Source: Actinopolymorpha pittospori
Lineage (GTDB): Bacteria; Actinomycetota; Actinomycetes; Propionibacteriales; Actinopolymorphaceae
Assembly (NCBI RefSeq): GCF_014873875.1
Contig: NZ_JADBEM010000001.1
Location: forward strand, 7,130,001 to 7,194,000
Direction: 5' to 3'
Length of the DNA stretch: 64,000 nucleotides
A program made the position numbers and the translations under genes. The notes under the pieces are model-generated. The model did not search any database. It saw only the letters and a program-made list of their open reading frames with translations, and was not told where the DNA came from. The number at the start of each line of letters is the position of its first letter. Position 1 is the first letter of the stretch. Positions 1-8,041 of the stretch are shown here, piece after piece.

Positions 1-1263
1 GCCGGACTTGAGGCTTGCGATGATGTTCTCCTGGTCGCAGCGCTGGTTGGCGCAGGCCACGACCTGTTCGGCGCTCAGGTCGGTGCGGGTGGTGATGTAG
101 AAGAAGTAGCGGACCTCATCGATGAGCACCTGCTCACCGCGGCTGCGGCTGATGTTCTTGCGCAGCGCGACCACCCGGTAGGAGCGGTCGCACTTGCCGG
201 GCTGGTAGTCAAAGCAGGCGACGTCTTCGTAGTTGAGCTCCAGGTTGAGGTAGCCGCGTTCGGCCACGATGGCCTGCTTGTGGTTGTCCCGGCGAGCCCG
301 GATCTGGCCGGCGGCGTTCTGGCCGGCGGCGTTCTGGCCGGTGGCGTTCTGGGCGGTGGCGTCTCGATGCAGCCGGGTCCAGCAGGTCTCGGCCAGCGCC
401 TCGGCACGGGACCGTAGCGCGTGGTTGTTGTCCATGCCGAAGACGAAGTCGACCCGGGCCGCCCAGCGGTCGAAGTGGGCGGTCAGGGAGAAGTCGGTGT
501 CACCGCGCAGACACACCCGTGGTGCGTGCGGTTGCACGAGGTCGATGGCCTTGTCGATCCAGGTCGCCGCGTCCTGGTGGCTGGGGGCGTTGCCGGGCCG
601 GTTGACCAGGTAGAGCACTTCCTTGGTGTTGGCCAGCGACACGATCAGCGGCGCATACCCCCAGATCCGGTTGTAGGACATGTCCATGCCGGCCTTACGG
701 CGCCCGGAGGTGGGGACGATCGTGCCATCGGCGTCGATGTAGGCGACCGGGCCGAGCAGGTCGCCTCCCCGACCCGTCCACAACTGTGGGCGGACCGCGT
801 TGATCGCTTCCATCAACTCCACCACATCGGTCTCGGCGAAGCGGCGGCAGAAGTCCCCGGCCGTGGTGGGGTCTGGGATCAGGTCCGCGCCTAAGGCGTT
901 CATGTAGGCGGTGTCGTGCCGGAGGCCTTCGATGTCTTCCAGGCGGGTGCCGCCACACATCACGTTGTAGGTCAGGTTCAGCACATGGTCGGACTCGTGG
1001 TAGGGCAGGTGCACCTTCAACAGGTGCAGACCCTCGTTGATCTGGTCAACCAGGCCCAGCTTGGTCACCAGCCGGTGCACCGCGGCGATCCCGCCGAAAC
1101 AAGTCGCGTCGAGGTTCCCGCCGACCTCATAGGACACAGTCCCCGAGCCCAGCATCGGGGACGGCTGTTCGCCCCAGTGCCCCGCCAACCCGTGACGCGC
1201 CGCAACCCGGCGTCGTCGACGCGCCGCGTTCCGCCGACTCTGAACATGCGATATCTTCTTCAC
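1..1263 (-). CDS. IS1380-family DDE transposase (partial, 3' end outside window)
   Basis: The reverse strand is open from a GTG at 1263 to the left edge, giving 421 codons without a stop. The product has the layout of IS1380 DDE transposases: an N-terminal region ending in VSYEVGG, an aspartate-bearing AYIDADGTIVPT segment, RGDTDFS, and a late ANQRCDQENIIASLKSG stretch that carries the acidic residue of the catalytic triad. An adjacent in-frame GTG at 1266 is an alternative start. Near 299-360 there is a short tandem insertion encoding repeats of the form AxGQN (DATAQNATGQNAAGQN), which is not a usual part of the family and may be replication slippage. The C-terminal residues cannot be seen. 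Confidence 0.85.
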   Translation of the reverse strand, partial: MKKISHVQSRRNAARRRRRVAARHGLAGHWGEQPSPMLGSGTVSYEVGGNLDATCFGGIAAVHRLVTKLGLVDQINEGLHLLKVHLPYHESDHVLNLTYNVMCGGTRLEDIEGLRHDTAYMNALGADLIPDPTTAGDFCRRFAETDVVELMEAINAVRPQLWTGRGGDLLGPVAYIDADGTIVPTSGRRKAGMDMSYNRIWGYAPLIVSLANTKEVLYLVNRPGNAPSHQDAATWIDKAIDLVQPHAPRVCLRGDTDFSLTAHFDRWAARVDFVFGMDNNHALRSRAEALAETCWTRLHRDATAQNATGQNAAGQNAAGQIRARRDNHKQAIVAERGYLNLELNYEDVACFDYQPGKCDRSYRVVALRKNISRSRGEQVLIDEVRYFFYITTRTDLSAEQVVACANQRCDQENIIASLKSG

Positions 1264-1330
1264 CACAAAGGCCTTTTCTTGCCGGACTGCGTTGTGAGCG
1301 CTAACCCAGCAAGATAAGGCCTTTGCCTAT
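1..1330 (-). mobile_element. IS1380-family insertion sequence, truncated by window edge
   Basis: The transposase gene fills most of this segment, and only the promoter-side end of the element lies inside the window. Just outside the gene the sequence AAGGCCTTTT recurs in near-inverted form around 1267-1316, which may belong to the terminal inverted repeat. I cannot define the exact end or a target duplication because the other end is missing. It sits next to the damaged end of a Tad-like locus, so it probably took part in truncating it. Confidence 0.7.
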
Positions 1331-1500
1331 GAAAACGGCCATCCAGCCCAGCCGACACGCTTGGTCAAGGTCTAGTGGTGAGGACAGTGGCACCCAAGGA
1401 AGGTGTCAGCTCGGCCCATTCTGTGACAAGCGCCGGACAACCAATCTGACCGCTTCCGCGGCCGCGGCCCGGGCCCGCTGACCAGCACTGTTTCCGCTGG
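1264..1500. other. Intergenic segment between IS element and tadC-like gene
   Basis: This 237-bp stretch holds the probable IS end and the region downstream of the tadC-like stop. I see no credible gene. The pilin and TadE/F-like genes that normally follow tadC are absent, so the Tad locus seems to be cut here. Confidence 0.5.
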
Positions 1501-2409
1501 TCAGGAGCCCCCCATCACTCGCAGGAGGCTCGGGGCGACGAGGATGACCATGAACACCACACCCAGCAGTGACATCGGCATACTCATCCGCTCCCCCGTC
1601 GCGTTGGCCTTGGCCAGCTCCTCGTTGAGCATGGCCGCGCGCAAGGCGCTGGAGCGGGCACGCAGGTTGCTGTAGACCTGCGTGCCCTCCTGGCTCAGGC
1701 GCATGATGTCGGCCAGGTCGTCGAGCTCGGGCAAGCCAAGCTCCTCAGACAGGGCATGCAGGGAGTCCCACGGGGCAAGACCGGACCAGCGCGACCGCGC
1801 CAGCTCTTCGCTGATGCGTTGGAAGATCCAGCTGTCACCCACCCCCGCAGCCAGTTCCATGGCCTGGCGTGAGCCGGAGCCGCCAAGGCGCTCCAGCGCG
1901 ACGAGGTCGGTATAGGCGCCCAACGCGCGAGCGAACTCTGCGCGGGCATGGCGGGCGTCGGTGCGCACATCGACGTCGGGCATGAAGAACAACACGACGG
2001 CCATGCCGATCGAGCCCGCGGCCGGGATGAAGATCGGGATCGACCAGCCGAGGACAACCAAGAAGTAGGTCAGGACCGGGGCGATGACCAGGCCGGTGAT
2101 CGCATAGAGGATCTTCTTGCCGTAGTGGCGATGCACCGGGATGCGCAGCAGCGCGAGCTCCTGCGTGGGGGTCTTGCCCCACCAGGAGCTGGGGAAGCGC
2201 TTCATCGCCCAGATGCCGAGGCGGTCCGGGGTGCCGGTCGCGGGGACTGTTGACCGGGCAGCCGCGCGGGCCTTGACACCCTCGGCGGAGTAGCGGCGCA
2301 CGACGTCGGCAAGTTCGGGATGGGCCGGCATGAGGCGCCAGACCAGCAGAGCGATACCCACGCCCACGAGGGCGCCGCCGAGGATGGCGAGCTGTAGACC
2401 GGTGGTCAT
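1501..2409 (-). CDS. TadC-like type II secretion system F family membrane protein
   Basis: This 302-aa protein resembles TadC/GspF-like inner-membrane platform proteins that work with the TadA ATPase in pilus assembly or secretion. It has an N-terminal hydrophobic segment (about residues 5-28), a paired hydrophobic block (about 95-140, with VLTYFLVVLGWSIPIFIPAA), a central soluble helical region containing SRQAMELA, and a C-terminal hydrophobic segment (MSLLGVVFMVILVAPSLLRV). The ATG at 2409 overlaps the TGA of the preceding tadB-like gene (ATGA), so the two are translationally coupled. The usual downstream pilin genes are missing. Function in a complete system is doubtful because upstream genes carry frameshifts. 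Confidence 0.8.
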   Translation of the reverse strand: MTTGLQLAILGGALVGVGIALLVWRLMPAHPELADVVRRYSAEGVKARAAARSTVPATGTPDRLGIWAMKRFPSSWWGKTPTQELALLRIPVHRHYGKKILYAITGLVIAPVLTYFLVVLGWSIPIFIPAAGSIGMAVVLFFMPDVDVRTDARHARAEFARALGAYTDLVALERLGGSGSRQAMELAAGVGDSWIFQRISEELARSRWSGLAPWDSLHALSEELGLPELDDLADIMRLSQEGTQVYSNLRARSSALRAAMLNEELAKANATGERMSMPMSLLGVVFMVILVAPSLLRVMGGS

Positions 2410-3284
2410 CGACGGGCTCCTCCTTCGCGTGCGGCGGCGCCGAGGAATCGCGGCAGGGGCTGACCCTTGGCCATGTTGCGCATCCACACAAGGAGAGCGA
2501 CGTAGGCCGACAGGAGCATGACGAGCAGGACCTGACCCAGCGGGGTGCCGTAGGGGGCGATGTAGTCCCCGGTGAGGGCGAGGAAGCCGAGGACGCAGAC
2601 GGTGATGATCGTGACCCACCGGGCGGTGGTGCGGGGCTTGGCACGGTCGGCTTCGATGGCGCGGCGGGCGCGCACGTCGGCTGCAACGGACTCGGCCAGC
2701 GACTCCAGGACCGAGGCCAGGCCCTGGCCGCGGCGGCGCGCGCCGAGGATCAGGTAGGAGGCCACGAGGTCCCCGGTGGCGTCGTTGAGGTCGTCGGCGA
2801 AGGCGCGTAGTGCCTCCTCGGTGCCGATGCGGGCGCGTAGGCGGGCGATGAGGAGGGTGACCTCGGGTCGGATCGCTTCTGGGGTGGAGCGCAGAGTGGC
2901 TCGCAGTGCCTCCTCCAAGCCGACGCCGACGGTCAGGACACTGGCGAGGGCCCGGGTCCATTCCTCAAGCGCCTCGAGCTTGTCGATGCGGGCCGCGGAT
3001 GGGGGTGCGGCGAGCAGCGTCGGCAGTCCCACGACGGCCAGCGGGGCGAGGGCGACGGCGATCGCCCACCCTGTGAGCAGCCAGATGAGGAACCCTGCCG
3101 CTACGCCGGCCAGTGCCAGCATCTTGGTGCGCTTGTCCATGCTGGTAAGCCGGGAGGTCAGCCGAGACTGTGGCCGGCGTAGCGGTGCGGGCGGCGGCGG
3201 GGGCGTGCGCCGCAGACCGACGATCACGCCGATCACACCGGCGACGGCAAGGGCACCACCCAGCGCGGGGATGAGGGGAGTCAC
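2406..3284 (-). CDS. TadB-like type II secretion system F family protein
   Basis: This 292-aa protein is a second platform-type membrane protein, like TadB. It has an N-terminal transmembrane helix (about residues 6-24), a Pro-rich linker, a central hydrophobic pair (LALAGVAAGFLIWLLTGW onward), a soluble T2SSF domain with EEALRAF and GARRRGQGLASVLESLAESV, and two C-terminal membrane segments. A GTG start at 3284 overlaps the tadA stop (GTGA), which decides the start. The A-B-C order is the usual one for actinobacterial Tad-like loci. Known partners are the TadA ATPase and TadC; the substrate pilin is not in the window. Confidence 0.8.
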   Translation of the reverse strand: MTPLIPALGGALAVAGVIGVIVGLRRTPPPPPAPLRRPQSRLTSRLTSMDKRTKMLALAGVAAGFLIWLLTGWAIAVALAPLAVVGLPTLLAAPPSAARIDKLEALEEWTRALASVLTVGVGLEEALRATLRSTPEAIRPEVTLLIARLRARIGTEEALRAFADDLNDATGDLVASYLILGARRRGQGLASVLESLAESVAADVRARRAIEADRAKPRTTARWVTIITVCVLGFLALTGDYIAPYGTPLGQVLLVMLLSAYVALLVWMRNMAKGQPLPRFLGAAAREGGARR

Positions 3285-4867
3285 AGCGTGTCCTCCTCGC
3301 GGCCGTCCTCGGCGAGGTAGGCGCTCAGGTCGAACCCGTAGCGCTCGAGGGAGCGCAGCTCGTCGGGCATGGTGCCGGGGATGGCTGGCCCGCCGGCGGG
3401 GTTGGGCCGGAACACGTGGGTGGTGGCGTAGCCCTTGACGGCCTCGCCGGGTGCGACGTGGATGATCTCGGAGACCCACCGGGAGCGGCGCCACTTGTCG
3501 CCACCGTCGAGGGGGACGGTCTCGAGGTGGACCTGGACGATGATGTCGATCGTCTCGGCGAGCTTGGATGTCGCGAGTTCCTTGGTGACGTGGGGCCCGG
3601 CCTCCATGGCGCAGGTGACCAGCTTGCGGATGGCTGCCTCACCGCTGGCCGCGTGTGTCGTGGAGATGGAGCCGGCGCCGGACTCCATGGCTTTGATCAT
3701 GGCCCACACCTCGCGGCCACGGACCTCTCCGACGATCTGGCGGGAGAGGTTGAACCGGAAGCTGTCGTAGAGGGCCTCGTCGAGGGTGAACTCCCCCGCT
3801 TGCTTGCCGTCGGGGCCGATCCCACCGGACCCGGGCCGGGCTTCCCAGGCGTGGACGATGGGGTGAATGTCCTTCAGCTCGTGCAGGTGCAGCTCGAACT
3901 CGGTTTCGAAGGTGCCGATTGCTTCCCACGGATCTACAACTGCGCACAGCGCGCGGACCACTGTCGTTTTCCCCGCTCCCTGGCCTCCGGCGACGACCAC
4001 GGACTTGCGGGCTTTGATCGCGGCGCGCAGGAACGTCGCCTGGGTATGGGTGAGCATGTCGCGCTCGACGAGGTCGTCGAGGGTGACCCTGCGCAGCCGG
4101 TGCCGGCGGATCACGACCGAGGGGTGGGCGGTCACCCACGCCGCGGCAGCCAGGCGGGAGCCGCCGTCAAGGCGCATGTGCAGCCGCGGGGTCGCCGAGG
4201 AGAAGCTGCGAGCGTTGACCTCGCTGCGGGAGGCGACGAAGGACAGCTCCTGGTCGGAGTCGGCGACGGGGGCGGCCTTGACGAGGGTGCCGTCGATCTT
4301 CTCCAGCCAAACGTTGTCCGCGCCGGTGATGATTATGTTCTCCACCGAATCGTCGTCGACCAAGGGCTGAAGGCGGCCAAGCCCGAACAGAGCGTTGAAG
4401 ACCGCTTCGGCGAGGGTGTCCTGCTCCTCCAGGGTCCAGGCGCTCTCGCCGTCGTGGAGCCGGTCGGCGCCGTGGTCTGCAGCAGCTCCTGGATGATCGC
4501 CCGGCCCAGCTCCTTCTCGGTCTCGGGGTCCATGCCCCGCTCCTCGCCCAGGGCAGCTGTCAGCTGGTCGGAGGCCTGGGACCGAAGCAGCGCCACCTGG
4601 TGCCAGTCGATGCCGGCGCCGGTGGTGGGCCGCTGTGGGGCAGGTGATGGAGGCCGGGTTTGCAGGTCTAGGCCGGGCAGATTCAGGTAGGTCGGTGGGA
4701 GCGTCGACGGGGACGGCTGCTGCCCGTTGGTGCGGGTGGGGACGAATGGCTGGGCGGGCGCGTACGGACGCCGCTGCACGTGGGGCTGCTGGCGGGACTC
4801 GATCCGGCCGGCCGCCGAAGATCGGCAGGTTGGTGGGGTCTGCGGGGTCGGTCGGGAGGTCGGACAT
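3281..4867 (-). CDS. tadA: TadA-like secretion ATPase with a frame-scrambled N-terminal region
   Basis: This is the VirB11/PilT-type ATPase that powers Tad pilus assembly. The C-terminal two thirds are intact: Walker A GGQGAGKTT, acidic FETEFELHLHEL, VGEVRGREVWAM (Asp-box/Walker B region) and STTHAASGEAAIRKL. The N-terminal third is not in one frame. After MSDLPTDP...IFGG the homologous-looking reading moves to another frame near 4806-4818, in a CGGCCGGCCGG run. It continues there with ALLRSQASDQLTAALGEERG and returns to the first frame near 4472-4478 (GGCGCCG), followed by ADRLHDGESAW. The two shifts compensate, so the frame stays open but about 105 residues are garbled. Either two sequencing errors or real decay could explain this. 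Confidence 0.75.
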   Translation of the reverse strand: MSDLPTDPADPTNLPIFGGRPDRVPPAAPRAAASVRARPAIRPHPHQRAAAVPVDAPTDLPESARPRPANPASITCPTAAHHRRRHRLAPGGAASVPGLRPADSCPGRGAGHGPRDREGAGPGDHPGAAADHGADRLHDGESAWTLEEQDTLAEAVFNALFGLGRLQPLVDDDSVENIIITGADNVWLEKIDGTLVKAAPVADSDQELSFVASRSEVNARSFSSATPRLHMRLDGGSRLAAAAWVTAHPSVVIRRHRLRRVTLDDLVERDMLTHTQATFLRAAIKARKSVVVAGGQGAGKTTVVRALCAVVDPWEAIGTFETEFELHLHELKDIHPIVHAWEARPGSGGIGPDGKQAGEFTLDEALYDSFRFNLSRQIVGEVRGREVWAMIKAMESGAGSISTTHAASGEAAIRKLVTCAMEAGPHVTKELATSKLAETIDIIVQVHLETVPLDGGDKWRRSRWVSEIIHVAPGEAVKGYATTHVFRPNPAGGPAIPGTMPDELRSLERYGFDLSAYLAEDGREEDTL

Positions 4868-5587
4868 CGCTAGCTCCACTCTCCCGACATCAGGCCGAGG
4901 TTTGCGCGGGATGCGGACAACGTCGGCCTGATGGCCTGCACGCAGGGACTTGCTGAGGTTGGACTTCTCGAACTTTCGGGGCGCTTTCGTGCCGCGGGAG
5001 AAGACCTCGGCCGAGGCTGGATCCCACGCGAGGCTGCCCACGACGGGCATCTGCAGGACCTTGGCGACCTCGCTCGGGCGGCAGGGCATCCCCTGGCCGA
5101 CGAGCAGGTCGCCGAGGCTGGACTCGGCGCCGGCTCGGGTGAAGGCGTCGCGCAGGGTCGGCGCCCACGAGCTGGCAGCCACCAGAGCGGGCAGGGTGGA
5201 CTGGGTGACCAGCAGGGCCAGGTCGGCTGCGGCGGTGGGCTTGAACGGGGAGCCCTCCAGGCCGAGTCGCCCGGCGTCGACGATGACGTCCTGACCGTTG
5301 CGTTCCAGGCCCTTGAATACGCTTGCTAGTGGCCCCCACAGGCTGTCCAGAGCTCGGGCCTGGTTGTGTCGCAGGGGCCCGCAGAGAGGAGGACGTGCGT
5401 GGCGGGGATGCGCATCACCATGCGCGGCAGGTCCTCGGCGAGGGTGCCCTGCCGGTGGGCGACGGCCAGGTCGACGATCGTGGCGTCGGTGGGCAGTTGG
5501 CTGCTGCGGAAGTAGCCGGCTGGGACGGCGAGGGCGCCGGTCGGGTCGGCCTCGACCAGGACAGTCGGTCGGGGCAGGCAGGAGGGG
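4868..5587 (-). pseudogene. TadZ/CpaE-like P-loop ATPase fragment, 5'-truncated and frameshifted
   Basis: The reverse strand encodes the middle and end of a MinD/CpaE-like protein of the type found upstream of tadA. VLVEADPTGALAVPAGYFR begins abruptly at about 5585, next to the stop of a TetR gene, so the Walker A part and the start are lost. The frame changes once near 5360-5375, where an expected GGGG appears as GGG. Beyond the shift the protein continues with NGQDVIVDAGRLG and ADLALLVTQSTLPAL to KPRPDVGRVELA. This last frame has no stop before the tadA ATG, so it is also fused in frame to tadA. The abrupt end at 5585 looks like a rearrangement breakpoint. Confidence 0.7.
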
Positions 5588-5589
5588 CC

Positions 5590-6348
5590 TCAGCGGTCGA
5601 TGAGGTACGCGAGTCCGTCGAGCACGCGCTCGAGCCCGAACCGGTAGGCGTGGTCGGGGTCGTGCGCGCTCCCGTGCGCACTGCCCGCGGCGCTACCCAC
5701 CCGGCTCGCGAGCGGATAGGTCCGCTCGTCGAGGACCCGCGCGAGCAACGGGCCCGCGGCGGCCCACCACTGCTCGTCGTTCATCGCGCTGGCCTGCTTG
5801 GTGACCCGGGCGTCGATGAGCGCGCGGGCACTCGCCTGGACGAAGGCCAGCAGGTAGGTCAGGCAGTCGTCCATCTCGACGTCGGTGAGGCCGAGACCCT
5901 CCAGCGCCGACAGTTCGTGCTCGTACTTCGCCATCTGGCCGGGGCCGAGCGGTGGCCGGAGCGTGACGACGGTGGCCGCCCAGGGGTGGGCGTCGAAGAG
6001 CGCGCGGTTCTGCTCCGCGACCGCGCTCAGCCGCTCCCGCCACGGGCGTCCGGTGGTGTCGACCCGCGGCATCCGCGCGTACGCCGCGTCCAGCATCAGG
6101 TCGAGGAGTTCCGCCTTGCCCGGCACGTAGGTGTACAGCGTCATTGGGGCGACCCCGAGCGCCTGCGCCACCCGCCGCATGGTCAGCGCGTCCAGGCCGT
6201 CGCGATCGGCGAGTTCGATGGCGGCGTCCACCACGGCGTCCAGGCCGAGGCCGCGTTGGGGTCCTCGGCGCGGCACGGCTGAGGGGTCACGCCAGAGCAA
6301 CGCGAGGGTGCGGGCGGGGTCGCCGGCACTGGTCCGTTCGATCGGCAC
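5590..6348 (-). CDS. TetR/AcrR-family regulator
   Basis: This 252-aa regulator has an N-terminal helix-turn-helix (about residues 30-76) with ALTMRRVAQALGVAPMTLYTYVPGKAELLD, the pattern of TetR proteins with a TetR_C_1/2-type ligand domain. The GTG at 6348 (VPIERTS) is preferred because sequence further upstream lies in the palindrome-rich intergenic region. The gene diverges from a VOC-family gene at 6441, and the space between holds a striking array of GTAC palindromes. It therefore probably represses both itself and the VOC gene. The ligand is unknown. Its 3' end abuts the broken tadZ-like fragment, which places a rearrangement junction at its stop codon. Confidence 0.85.
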   Translation of the reverse strand: MPIERTSAGDPARTLALLWRDPSAVPRRGPQRGLGLDAVVDAAIELADRDGLDALTMRRVAQALGVAPMTLYTYVPGKAELLDLMLDAAYARMPRVDTTGRPWRERLSAVAEQNRALFDAHPWAATVVTLRPPLGPGQMAKYEHELSALEGLGLTDVEMDDCLTYLLAFVQASARALIDARVTKQASAMNDEQWWAAAGPLLARVLDERTYPLASRVGSAAGSAHGSAHDPDHAYRFGLERVLDGLAYLIDR

Positions 6349-6360
6349 GAAGGCATCGTA

Positions 6361-6398
6361 GTACCCGTACGCTGTACAACGTACGGCGTACACTGTAC
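6361..6398. promoter_or_regulatory. Array of GTAC palindromes between divergent TetR and VOC genes
   Basis: GTAC occurs six times, starting at 6361, 6367, 6374, 6381, 6388 and 6395. The last five are spaced exactly 7 bp apart (GTACNNN). Any two neighbours form an inverted repeat GTACNNNGTAC. This is a plausible operator for the adjacent TetR protein and could bind more than one dimer. Confidence 0.6.
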
Positions 6399-6440
6399 GG
6401 TGTCGCTGCCTCGTCCCCAACCCCTACCGGGAGCACCCAC

Positions 6441-6824
6441 GTGAAGATCACCTCGTCCGCGGTCTCGCTCAACGTCGACGACGTCGCCGCCTCGAGCGGT
6501 TTCCTGACCAGGCACTTCGGCTTCCGCGAGGAGATGGCGGCACCAGGCTTCGCCTCCCTGACCCGCGACGACGCCGGCATGAACGTCGTCTTCCTACGCC
6601 GCGGCCTGGAGACCCTGCCCGCCGACCAGCGCGACGACCACGCGTCCGGACTCATCCTCGCCTTCGTCGTCGACGACCTCGAGGGCGAACTCGCCCGGCT
6701 CCAGGCCGAAGGTGTGACCATCACCATGCCCCTCACCGAGGAGGAGTGGGGCGAGCGCGCCTTCCAGGTCCGCGACCCCAACGGCGTCATCGTCCAACTC
6801 GTGGACTGGAACGCCACGCAGTAG
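6441..6824 (+). CDS. VOC (glyoxalase/bleomycin-resistance) family protein
   Basis: This 127-aa single-domain protein has the betaalphabetabetabeta repeats of the vicinal oxygen chelate superfamily: KITSSAVSLNVDDVAASSGFL at the N-terminus and WGERAFQVRDPNGVIVQLVDW at the C-terminus. The latter carries the typical DPNGxxxxLxD ending. Such proteins are dioxygenases, glyoxalases or drug-binding resistance proteins, and the substrate cannot be told here. The GTG start at 6441 follows the palindrome array. Control by the divergent TetR regulator is likely. Confidence 0.85.
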   Translation: MKITSSAVSLNVDDVAASSGFLTRHFGFREEMAAPGFASLTRDDAGMNVVFLRRGLETLPADQRDDHASGLILAFVVDDLEGELARLQAEGVTITMPLTEEEWGERAFQVRDPNGVIVQLVDWNATQ

Positions 6825-6932
6825 ACACCCGCAATGAAGGGCGCGACCCTGACCGCCACGACACGGCGGCCGGGGCGGCGCCGACCCTTGGAAGCGCAGC
6901 GGCGGCGGTCCGCACCCGGCCGACCGCAGGGC

Positions 6933-7352
6933 TCAGTCGACCTCTGGCCAGTCCCAACCCAGCTGGAAGAACAGGCCCAGGCGGTCACTGACGGCGCGGA
7001 TCTCGCTGATCTTTGCATCCTTCATGGTGAAGACGAAGATCACCTCGACGGTGAAGTTCTTCATGGTGGGTTGGGGCATGCGCGGGTGCCAGCCGGTGTG
7101 CTCGCCGGTCATCAGGACCCGCGCCACCACCCGATCGCCTTCCTCGAGCAGTTCCTCGACCGACAGGTGGAACGGATCGAACGCGTCGAGCTGCATCCGG
7201 ATGCCTTCGAAGGCGGCGCCTGGTTCGTCGGCCTCGCCGAAGATGATCTTGTTGTGATCGATGACGTCGGCGGCCACGCATGTGTGCAGGTCGGCCAGGC
7301 GGCGTTCGTTCACGGCGGCGAAGAAGTCGCGGACCACGGTCTTCACTGTCAT
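6933..7352 (-). CDS. SnoaL-like (NTF2-fold) polyketide cyclase-type protein
   Basis: This 139-aa protein has the SnoaL/NTF2-like layout: an N-terminal helix VKTVVRDFFAAVNERRLADL, VAADVIDHN, a central EGIRMQLDAFDPFHLSVEELLEEGDRVVARV strand set and a C-terminal KISEIRAVSDRLGLFFQLGW. Members include polyketide cyclases, limonene-epoxide-hydrolase-like enzymes and many of unknown function. It is transcribed away from the TetR gene at 7390, and its promoter overlaps a two-palindrome operator. It is probably repressed by that TetR together with the flavoprotein downstream of it. Confidence 0.8.
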   Translation of the reverse strand: MTVKTVVRDFFAAVNERRLADLHTCVAADVIDHNKIIFGEADEPGAAFEGIRMQLDAFDPFHLSVEELLEEGDRVVARVLMTGEHTGWHPRMPQPTMKNFTVEVIFVFTMKDAKISEIRAVSDRLGLFFQLGWDWPEVD

Positions 7353-7358
7353 TCCTCT

Positions 7359-7392
7359 CTTACACCGTAAGACTGTTATCTTACAGTGTATG
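7359..7392. promoter_or_regulatory. Twin TetR operator between SnoaL-like gene and TetR
   Basis: Two related 13-bp palindromes, CTTACACCGTAAG (7359-7371) and CTTACAGTGTATG (7380-7392), start exactly 21 bp apart, two helical turns. The second overlaps the ATG of the TetR gene at 7390, so binding would block both divergent promoters, including autoregulation. Confidence 0.65.
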
Positions 7393-8040
7393 AAACGGGC
7401 TGGATTGTCAACCGACAAGGTGCTGCGGGCCGCACTCGACCTGGTGGATCGGGAGGGGGTGGCCGCGCTGTCCATGCGCAGACTCGGGCGCGAACTCGGC
7501 GTCGAGGCGATGACGCTCTACTACTACGTGCCGAACAAGGACGCAGTGCTCGACGGCCTCATCGAGCGCACCCTCACCGACGTCGACCTGCGTCCGGAGG
7601 GCCCGTGGCGCGCGTGGGCGCAACAGTTCGCCACGTCGTTCCGCTCAGCGCTGCTCGCCCATCCCGGCCTGCTGCCCCTGGTGGCCACCCGGCCCGTCAC
7701 CACATCCGGTGGGCTCGACACGGCCGAACACGCGGCCCAGGCCCTGGTCGAGGAAGGGTTCAGCGCCTCCGAAGCGCTCCACGTCATCACCACCCTCGCC
7801 ACGTTCGTGATCGGCCAGGTCCTCGCCGAGGCACGCCGCACCCCGGGCCATGACGAACCAGAGCCCGAGCCCGACCTCGATCCCACGCGTCATCCCGTCC
7901 TGACCCAGGCCCTCACGGCCGGCCTCGGAACACCTGAGGATCACCAGGACCGCTTCGCGTTCGCCCTCGACGCACTGCTGGTGGGACTCCAGCCGAGAGG
8001 GAGGGCGACCGATAAGGCAGGACTGGGGAAACAAACCTAG
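7390..8040 (+). CDS. TetR-family regulator
   Basis: This 216-aa protein carries a TetR helix-turn-helix in its first 55 residues (LSMRRLGRELGVEAMTLYYYVPNKDAVLDGL), of the same subclass as tetracycline-type repressors, and a C-terminal ligand domain. The ATG at 7390 lies inside the second operator palindrome. The stop is 1 bp before the start of a flavoprotein monooxygenase, forming a two-gene unit. Divergent control of the SnoaL-like gene and of this unit is the simplest reading. A flavin monooxygenase with a SnoaL-like protein suggests an aromatic or polyketide-like inducer, which is inference. Confidence 0.88.
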   Translation: MKRAGLSTDKVLRAALDLVDREGVAALSMRRLGRELGVEAMTLYYYVPNKDAVLDGLIERTLTDVDLRPEGPWRAWAQQFATSFRSALLAHPGLLPLVATRPVTTSGGLDTAEHAAQALVEEGFSASEALHVITTLATFVIGQVLAEARRTPGHDEPEPEPDLDPTRHPVLTQALTAGLGTPEDHQDRFAFALDALLVGLQPRGRATDKAGLGKQT

Positions 8041-8041
8041 A

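Noticed and set aside
3281..5182. Single 633-residue TadA protein including the upstream N-terminal part
   Set aside because: The first ~105 residues match the end of a TadZ-like protein and a middle stretch is out of frame with the family; this is a fusion caused by frame changes, not a natural protein.
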